Shown piece by piece: positions 35,582-40,948 of a stretch of DNA of 40,948 bases. The first letter of the stretch is position 1, and every line of letters starts with the position of its first letter. Position numbers and translations under genes: made by a program. The DNA comes from Hyphomicrobiaceae bacterium (GTDB taxonomy: Bacteria > Pseudomonadota > Alphaproteobacteria > Rhizobiales > Hyphomicrobiaceae), in the NCBI GenBank assembly GCA_002919265.1, contig PKEY01000026.1:1-40948 (forward strand), written 5' to 3'. Below the pieces are notes generated by a model. It was not told the DNA's origin. It saw only the letters and a program-made list of their open reading frames with translations, and ran no database searches.

Positions 35582-36526
35582 ATGGGTGCGGTTCGGCGGC
35601 GCGCTCGAGGCGCCCTTATTGTCGTGACGGCCACCACTTTCGCAGTGTTGTCTGTCGGAGCTAGTTTTGCTCAGCAGACCACGACAAAGGCACGAGCTGG
35701 CGAAAGCGGTTTCCAGCTTCGAATAGCGAGCATGAGCGCCGCCGGGGCGACGAAGGAAGCGCCAGTTGAAACCTCGTCGGCCTCCTGGCGCCACACGTTT
35801 GGCTCGGAACGTCGCGCCGAAGGAAGACGCAGACCTGTTCCCTTTTCGGCGGACGTCGTCGTACTTCAGGACGTCACGAATCTCGGGCCCGTGAAGCAAA
35901 TGCTACCGGCCCGCTCATATCAGGTCATGGCCTCGCGCCAAATTCTGGAGAACGCCAAGCCGGGCCGACAGCATACGGAGGTGGCGACCACCGCCATTGC
36001 TGTTAATAAGAGCGGGGGTTTAAGAGCGGTCACTCAGGAGCACCTTCTTGAGATGGCCGAACCGCCGGCAGGGACACCGCATCCTTTGTCAGCGGCCCTC
36101 GCGGTAAAGCTGCGACGCGGCAGCGGCTCGTTTTGGATAATGACGCTTGACGTATCACCCTGTCCGGCCAGCGCCGCAAAAGACGACGCACACTGCGCAG
36201 TCGCGAAGCGGCAGCTCGATCTGCTGGATGCCTGGGTTTCCGCCAAACTTGCCGCCGGAGAGACGATCATCGTTGCAGGTCGGCTCCATAAGATGCTCGA
36301 AACCGAGAGTCTTCCAGGGACACTCGACAGGCTGGCTCGACTTGCCCGAGCCCCGCAAATTTCAGAGACCTGTGAAGACGTGAATGGAAGCGTCGCCCGG
36401 AGCTACATCCTCGTGGGCGCCAAACCGGTGTCGGGCGAGAATGTTAAGTTTGAGGCTCACGCCGCGCCGGTCGACGACCACAAGCCCGAAATGGGCTGCG
36501 CTCTCGTCGCTGACGTGCGTTTCTAG
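35582..36526 (+). CDS. Secreted protein resembling a degenerate exonuclease/endonuclease/phosphatase (EEP) fold
   Basis: The 314-residue protein has a signal peptide (ALIVVTATTFAVLSVGASFA, cut near FAQ-Q). Its body has the strand order of EEP enzymes with altered catalytic residues. SADVVVLQDVTNLG aligns with the usual VxLQEV block, Glu replaced by Asp. WIMTLDVSPCP and CAVAKRQLDLLDAWV match the middle blocks. ETIIVAGRLHKM stands where GDFN is expected. DDHKPEMGCALVADVRF matches the final SDHxP block. Catalysis is therefore doubtful. The ATG at 35582 is supported by GAGG seven bases upstream. It converges with the next gene, 12 bases between stops. Confidence 0.72.
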   Translation: MGAVRRRARGALIVVTATTFAVLSVGASFAQQTTTKARAGESGFQLRIASMSAAGATKEAPVETSSASWRHTFGSERRAEGRRRPVPFSADVVVLQDVTNLGPVKQMLPARSYQVMASRQILENAKPGRQHTEVATTAIAVNKSGGLRAVTQEHLLEMAEPPAGTPHPLSAALAVKLRRGSGSFWIMTLDVSPCPASAAKDDAHCAVAKRQLDLLDAWVSAKLAAGETIIVAGRLHKMLETESLPGTLDRLARLARAPQISETCEDVNGSVARSYILVGAKPVSGENVKFEAHAAPVDDHKPEMGCALVADVRF

Positions 36527-36538
36527 GCCGAAAACCAA

Positions 36539-37735
36539 TTATTTCAGCCGGCCCCAAGTCTTGAGCCGATCGACGGCTTCCTGCATGTCCGCAGTGGTCC
36601 CCGCGTAGGAAAAGCGCAGGAAACGGCGGCCGCGTGTCTCGTCGAAATCGACGCCCGGAGTCGCAGCAATCCCCACCTCCTCGAGCATCTGCTTTGCGAA
36701 CGCCAGGCTGTCGTCCGTGAACCGGCTGACGTCGACGTAGAGATAGAAGGCGCCGTCCGCGGGCACGATTCGATCAAAACCCACTTTGGGCAGCTCGTTC
36801 AGAAGAAGCTCGCGGTTGGCAGCATAGACCCGCTTGTTCGCCTCCAGCTCCTCAATCCCGTCGAACGCGCCGAGCGCGGCGACCTGAGACGTCGTAGGCG
36901 GTGCAATATAGAGATTTTGCGCGAGCCGCTCGACGGTCCGAACCAACTCCGGCGGCACCACCATCCAGCCGACCCGCCAGCCGGTCATCGAGAAATACTT
37001 CGAGAAGCTGTTGATAACGACAACGCCGTCTGAGTGTTTCAGCGCTGTTTCTGCCGGCATGCCATACGTCAGGCCGTGATAGATCTCGTCCGAAATGAAC
37101 CAGATCTTGCGACGCCGGCAGACGTCGAGGATTTCCTTGAGCCGCTCCGGTTCGAGCATGGTGCCGGTGGGATTGGCCGGGCTCGCAATAAGCACGCCAG
37201 CCAGCCCCTCCCGCTCACATGCTTCGTCGATCTGCGCTGCTGTCGGCATCCAGCGCGTCGACTCATTGCCTTCGAGAATTACAGGTTTCTGACCGAGCGC
37301 CGTCAGAATGTGCCGATAGCAGGGGTATCCCGGTGACGGCAGGCCCACCTTTTCATTCTTGTCGAACAGCGCAAGGAAAGTGAGCACGAATGCAGCCGAC
37401 GAACCATTGGTGACTATCACGCGCTCGGGCGGAAGATCGACGCCGTACCAATCCTTGTAGTGGCGTGCGATCCGTTCGCGGAGGCTCGGCATGCCGAGGG
37501 CCAGCGTATAGCCCAGCGTCTCCTCGCGCATCGCGCGTTCGACGGCCTGTCGCGCAGCGAGTGGCGCCGGTGTACCCGGCTGGCCAACTTCCATGTGAAT
37601 GACACGCCGCCCGGCCGCTTCCTGCTCGGCGGCGGCTTGCATCACGTCCATCACAATGAATGAGGCAATAGCACTGCGATCCGAAGCCGGACGTGGCATG
37701 GCGCCCGCGCGAGTTTGATCGCAGCTGCTCGTCAT
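36539..37735 (-). CDS. Class I/II PLP aminotransferase (aspartate aminotransferase superfamily)
   Basis: The 398-residue enzyme has the PLP lysine Lys246 in NSFSKYFSMTGWRVGW, SPANPTGT near 185-192, FISDEIYHGLTY near 213-224 with Asp216, and the substrate-side arginine in GRRFLRFSYAG near 370. VIVTNGSSAAFVLTFLALF holds the phosphate-binding region. It transfers amino groups between an amino acid and a 2-oxo acid; preference among Asp, Ala or aromatic substrates is not clear. The ATG at 37735 has AAGGAG seven bases upstream. It is divergent from the M48 protease across 224 bases. Confidence 0.92.
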   Translation of the reverse strand: MTSSCDQTRAGAMPRPASDRSAIASFIVMDVMQAAAEQEAAGRRVIHMEVGQPGTPAPLAARQAVERAMREETLGYTLALGMPSLRERIARHYKDWYGVDLPPERVIVTNGSSAAFVLTFLALFDKNEKVGLPSPGYPCYRHILTALGQKPVILEGNESTRWMPTAAQIDEACEREGLAGVLIASPANPTGTMLEPERLKEILDVCRRRKIWFISDEIYHGLTYGMPAETALKHSDGVVVINSFSKYFSMTGWRVGWMVVPPELVRTVERLAQNLYIAPPTTSQVAALGAFDGIEELEANKRVYAANRELLLNELPKVGFDRIVPADGAFYLYVDVSRFTDDSLAFAKQMLEEVGIAATPGVDFDETRGRRFLRFSYAGTTADMQEAVDRLKTWGRLK

Positions 37736-37959
37736 TCTGCATCTCCTTAGTTTTTGTGGAAGCTGAAGCCCGTGGCTGCCGCCATGCTGCCGCCGCATTG
37801 CCACGATGAAACCCGAGTGGCTAGGCTCGCTCCAGTCGCCATTTGAGCGCACCTTGGTAGACTGGCCTATAGTTGCGAGCAGAAGCCCTGCCAGCCCGCA
37901 AATTTCTGGGTGGAAGCAGGCTCGGGAAGCCCAAGGAAACGAGCGAGAGATCTGAAGAC

Positions 37960-39333
37960 ATGCTGCAGATCCTGAAGATCGGCCGACGTGCGCACGCGGT
38001 TACCAGCCTGGCCGCGGCAGCCTTCATCGCATTCCTCTGTCTGTGCAGCGCGATCAGACCTGCAGCGGCCCAGGGTATTCCGCTCATACGGGACACCGAG
38101 ATCGAAAACCTGCTCAATGACTATGCTCGACCGATCTTCAGAGCCGCCGGTCTCGGCGAAGGGCGCGTGGCTGTCCGAATCGTCCGCAGTGAGATCTTCA
38201 ACGCGTTCGTGCTCGACGGCCGAAACGTCTTCGTCCATACGGGCGCGCTCATGCAGTCGGATACGCCCAACCAGATCATCGGCGTGATCGCCCACGAGGC
38301 GGGACACATCGCGGGGGGGCACATGGCCGCGCTTCGGTCGCGCATCGCCCGGGACCAGACCAAGGCGCTGCTCATGCGCATTCTGGGGTTGGGTGTTGCG
38401 ATTGCGACGGGTGCCGGCGAAGCTGTTTTCGCAGGCGAGGAGCTCATTATTCGCTCGCTTCTTGCCGAGCGCCGTTCGCAGGAAGCCGCGGCAGACCAGG
38501 CGGCCCTCCGCTATCTCAACGCCACCCGCCAGTCAGGGCGGGGCATGCTGGAAACGTTCGAGCGGTTTGCACAGCAAGAGTTCGTCTCCGACGCCCACAA
38601 GGATCCGTTCGTCCGTAGCCACCCTGTCGCGACCGACCGTCTGGCGCGGCTTCGCACGCTTGTCGAGAGCAGCCCCTACTACAACGTCAAAGATCCTCCG
38701 CAGCTTCAGCTCCGCCACGACATGATGCGGGCCAAGCTCGCGGGCTACCTCGAACGCCCGCAGGTCGTCTTCAACCGTTATCCGCGCTCGGACAATTCCC
38801 TACCCGCCAGATATGCGCGTGCGATCGCAACGTTCATGCAGGGCGGCCCCCAGGCGCTGCCCTCCGCACTCGCACAGGTGGACGCGCTCATCCGGGAGAA
38901 GCCGGACAACCCCTATTTCTATGAGCTGAAGGGAGATTTCCTCACCCGTGCGGGGCGCCCCCAGGAGGCGATTGCTCCGCTGCGACAGGCGCTCAAACTG
39001 TCCAACGGGGCGAGCCTGATCCGCGTCGCTCTTGCCTCTGCGCTGCTGGCATCGAACAACCCCGGTGTTGTACAGGAAGCGGTCGACCACTTGCGCAAAT
39101 CAGTGGTCGAGGACGAGAACCCTCGGGCGTTCCGCTCCCTCGGCGATGCGTACTATCGGCTTGGCAGGCAGGCGGAGGCCGATGCGGCAATTGCGCAAGC
39201 TTATTTCCTCGAGGGGAACATCAAGCAGGCGCAGACTTTCGCTCAGCGGGCCAAGCGCGCGTTGCGTCAGGGATCACCCACGTGGCTGAAGATGGACGAC
39301 ATCATCAACTATAAACCGAGCGGCGATCTGTAG
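37960..39333 (+). CDS. Secreted M48 metalloprotease with TPR repeats (BepA/YfgC-like)
   Basis: The 457-residue protein has a signal peptide (LAAAAFIAFLCLCSAIRPAA, cut near AAQ-G). The M48 domain has HEAGH at 112-116 followed by IAGGH, with the third zinc ligand probably Glu175 in RRSQEAAADQAAL. The C-terminal half holds tetratricopeptide helices (YFYELKGDFLTRAGRPQEAI, LGDAYYRLGRQAEADAAIAQ). In Escherichia coli BepA trims or helps fold outer-membrane proteins such as LptD; a similar role is inferred. The start at 37960 is the ATG just before the signal peptide; a longer reading from 37873 adds charged residues with no support. It precedes the DsbA-family gene by 67 bases, a fitting envelope pair. 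Confidence 0.91.
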   Translation: MLQILKIGRRAHAVTSLAAAAFIAFLCLCSAIRPAAAQGIPLIRDTEIENLLNDYARPIFRAAGLGEGRVAVRIVRSEIFNAFVLDGRNVFVHTGALMQSDTPNQIIGVIAHEAGHIAGGHMAALRSRIARDQTKALLMRILGLGVAIATGAGEAVFAGEELIIRSLLAERRSQEAAADQAALRYLNATRQSGRGMLETFERFAQQEFVSDAHKDPFVRSHPVATDRLARLRTLVESSPYYNVKDPPQLQLRHDMMRAKLAGYLERPQVVFNRYPRSDNSLPARYARAIATFMQGGPQALPSALAQVDALIREKPDNPYFYELKGDFLTRAGRPQEAIAPLRQALKLSNGASLIRVALASALLASNNPGVVQEAVDHLRKSVVEDENPRAFRSLGDAYYRLGRQAEADAAIAQAYFLEGNIKQAQTFAQRAKRALRQGSPTWLKMDDIINYKPSGDL

Positions 39334-39400
39334 GCGTTGTCTGATCGTGCAATGTGCTAAGACCCTGCTGATCGCTTCGCGCAAACAAGGACCTGTTCAC

Positions 39401-40237
39401 ATGTCACAGACGAAATCGGCCAAGCTCATGCGCGCCCTGACCAGGCCAAAAGGCGCTGTCGCCGGAGCTCTGGCGCTTTTCACTCTCGCCTTTACCGCGG
39501 TCGGAACAGGTCCTGCCGTTTCGACCGGCTCGTCGTTCAAGGTTGCGCAAGCGACGGACACGTTCTCGGCCGAGCAGAAAAAGGCCATCGAGGGGATCGT
39601 CAGGGACTACCTGCTCAACAATCCGGAAATTCTGCTCGAAGTCAGCAGGGAGCTCGAGAAGCGGCAGACGGCTATGCAGGCCGCCGAACAGAAGCGCTTC
39701 ATCCTGGAAAACCGGAAGGCGATTTTCTCGTCGCCGCACGATTTCGTCTTCGGCAACCCGAATGGCGACATCACAGTCGTCGAGTTCTTCGACTACAACT
39801 GCCCCTGGTGCAAGCGCGCGCTGGACGAGCTCATCAAGCTCACCAAGGCCGACCCCAATGTGAAGATCATCCTTAAGGAGTTCCCGATCTTCGGCGAGAA
39901 CTCGCTTTTCACAGCGAAGGCGGCCATGGCCTCCATGAAACAGGGCAAGTACCTGGAGTTTCACATGGCCCTCATGAAGGAGCGCCAGGTGACCAAGGAC
40001 AATGTCTTCAAGATCGCTGAAAAGGTCGGCCTCGATGTCGCCAAGCTCAAGGCGGACATGGAAAATCCGGACTTCGACGCTGCGCTGAAGACAACGTCGG
40101 AGATCGCGCAGGCCCTCGGCATTGAAGGCACGCCGGGCTTCATCGTCGATGCCAAGGTGAACGTCGGTTTTGTGCCGATGGAGGGGCTGGTCCAGCTTGT
40201 GGGAGAAGCGCGTAAGGCGGGCTGCCAAGTCTGCTGA
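39401..40237 (+). CDS. DsbA-family thiol:disulfide oxidoreductase with extra C-terminal CxxC
   Basis: The 278-residue protein has an N-terminal membrane anchor or signal (KGAVAGALALFTLAFTAVGT), a helical pre-domain (LLNNPEILLEVSRELEKRQT), and a thioredoxin/DsbA domain with active site CPWC at 134-137 (FFDYNCPWCKRALDEL) and the cis-proline loop GTPGFIVD. The only other cysteines are Cys275 and Cys278, in CQVC, the last four residues. It probably makes or shuffles disulfides in exported proteins. The ATG at 39401 has AAGGA about ten bases upstream. It follows the M48 protease and ends before a strong terminator. Confidence 0.92.
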   Translation: MSQTKSAKLMRALTRPKGAVAGALALFTLAFTAVGTGPAVSTGSSFKVAQATDTFSAEQKKAIEGIVRDYLLNNPEILLEVSRELEKRQTAMQAAEQKRFILENRKAIFSSPHDFVFGNPNGDITVVEFFDYNCPWCKRALDELIKLTKADPNVKIILKEFPIFGENSLFTAKAAMASMKQGKYLEFHMALMKERQVTKDNVFKIAEKVGLDVAKLKADMENPDFDAALKTTSEIAQALGIEGTPGFIVDAKVNVGFVPMEGLVQLVGEARKAGCQVC

Positions 40238-40302
40238 GCGGCTGGAGAATCCCGTGCGTTGTCAAGGGGGGATGCTTCCTCCCCTGCGCGAAAGCTGATA
40301 AA

Positions 40303-40331
40303 CGGGCCGCAGCCAACACTCCTGCGGCCCG
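40303..40331 (+). terminator. Strong hairpin after the DsbA-family gene
   Basis: CGGGCCGCAG (40303-40312) and CTGCGGCCCG (40322-40331) form a perfect ten-base stem with a nine-base loop, 66 bases after the stop. CTTCTCTGAG follows, a pyrimidine-rich but weak T-tract. It separates the protease/DsbA pair from aroQ. Confidence 0.65.
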
Positions 40332-40381
40332 CTTCTCTGAGCCGCGAGCTTCGGCGGCGGCACAATCGAACCGGTCAACCA

Positions 40382-40840
40382 ATGGCAAAGCCCGTTTACG
40401 TACTCAACGGACCCAACCTGAACATGCTCGGCTTGCGCGAGCCGACGATCTATGGGGCTGAGACGCTTGACGATGTGAAGCGGCGCACGGAGGCGCGGGC
40501 TGCGCAGCTGGGACTCGAGGTCGATTTCCGCCAGTCCAATTTCGAGGGCGAGCTTGTCACCTGGATTCAGCAGGCACGCACGGAAGCCAGCGGCATCATT
40601 CTTAACGCGGGAGCCTACACGCACACCTCAATCGCCCTGATGGACGCGATTCACGCGGCAGAGCTTCCTACCATCGAGGTACATTTGTCCAACGTCTTTC
40701 GGCGCGAGGGATTTCGTCATCACTCGTACATCTCGCTTGCCGCCCGCGGCGTGATCTGCGGCTTTGGGCCGAAGGTGTACGAGCTTGCGCTCGAGGCGAT
40801 GGCGGACATTCTGCAACAACAATCGTCGGCAAAAGGCTGA
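40382..40840 (+). CDS. aroQ: 3-dehydroquinate dehydratase, type II
   Basis: The 152-residue enzyme starts MAKPVYVLNGPNLNMLGLRE, with Arg19 and Tyr24 at the usual lid positions. NAGAYTHTS follows near 75, then EVHLSNVFRREGFRHHS near 98-114 with the catalytic histidine region. It converts 3-dehydroquinate to 3-dehydroshikimate and forms a dodecamer. The start at 40382 fits the family exactly; a longer reading from 40259 has no homology. aroA lies at the other end of the window. The gene is followed by a probable accB, a common alphaproteobacterial order. Confidence 0.96.
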   Translation: MAKPVYVLNGPNLNMLGLREPTIYGAETLDDVKRRTEARAAQLGLEVDFRQSNFEGELVTWIQQARTEASGIILNAGAYTHTSIALMDAIHAAELPTIEVHLSNVFRREGFRHHSYISLAARGVICGFGPKVYELALEAMADILQQQSSAKG

Positions 40841-40896
40841 GCGAACGAAGTTCACGAAGCTCAAGCGGACGGGGAAGAACGGCGGAACAGACGAGC

Positions 40897-40948
40897 ATGT
40901 CGAAGGACCAGAAAGATCAGCGGGACCGGGGCAACTCCGAACAGCAGT
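40897..40948 (+). CDS. Start of a gene, probably biotin carboxyl carrier protein of acetyl-CoA carboxylase
   Basis: An ATG at 40897 opens a frame that stays open to the window edge, coding MSKDQKDQRDRGNSEQQ. This polar stretch carries no domain. The guess of accB rests only on the usual aroQ-accB-accC order in alphaproteobacteria, with 56 bases after the aroQ stop. Confidence 0.4.
   Translation, partial: MSKDQKDQRDRGNSEQQ

Overview
The window looks like chromosomal DNA of a motile alphaproteobacterium of the order Hyphomicrobiales (Rhizobiales). The signs are the gene order aroA-cmk-rpsA-sppA-ihfB-lapA-trpFBA, a FYDLN-type acidic protein beside aroA, a rhizobial flagellar set that includes motC and motE, a rhizobial-type flagellin, and a likely aroQ-accB pair. 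The family or genus cannot be fixed from the sequence alone.

Region 1 (1-9406, all minus strand) is housekeeping. Transcription runs aroA, cmk, rpsA, sppA, ihfB, a lapA-domain gene, an ornithine cyclodeaminase-family gene, trpF, trpB and a trpA cut by the left edge. It joins the last shikimate step and the last tryptophan steps with ribosomal protein S1 and IHF-beta. A candidate sigma-70 promoter precedes aroA, a hairpin terminator follows rpsA, and the rpsA leader is strikingly structured.

Region 2 (9601-13011) holds the FYDLN protein, tRNA-Ala(GGC), and a small accessory set: a LuxR-type regulator, a DUF2798 membrane protein, an ABM-fold protein and a GreA/Rnk-type protein.

Region 3 (13319-26503, minus strand) is a compact flagellar locus. 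It reads flgB-flgC-fliE-flgG-flgA-flgI-motE-flgH-fliL-fliP, then flagellin, then fliF-motB-motC-fliK. Most neighbours overlap by 1-4 bases. It supplies rod, P- and L-rings, MS-ring, stator (MotB with its periplasmic partners MotC and MotE), hook-length control, one export component and the filament. Many other flagellar genes (motA, fliG, fliM, fliN, flhA, flhB, fliI, hook genes) are not in the window. The flagellin leader can form two competing hairpins, one of which covers part of the ribosome binding site.

Region 4 (26696-37735) is metabolic and transport: a five-gene peptide-type ABC importer with a terminator-like hairpin after the binding-protein gene, a metallo-beta-lactamase-fold hydrolase, a DUF1499 membrane protein on the opposite strand, a class III aminotransferase, a secreted protein resembling a degenerate exonuclease/endonuclease/phosphatase fold, and a class I aminotransferase.

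Region 5 (37960-40948, plus strand) is envelope quality control and biosynthesis: a secreted M48 metalloprotease with TPR repeats, a DsbA-family thiol oxidoreductase with a second CxxC at its extreme C-terminus, type II dehydroquinase (aroQ), and the start of what is probably accB.

No CRISPR array, insertion sequence, prophage or rRNA was seen. The most unusual signals are RNA-level: the rpsA leader, the flagellin leader and the ABC-operon hairpin.
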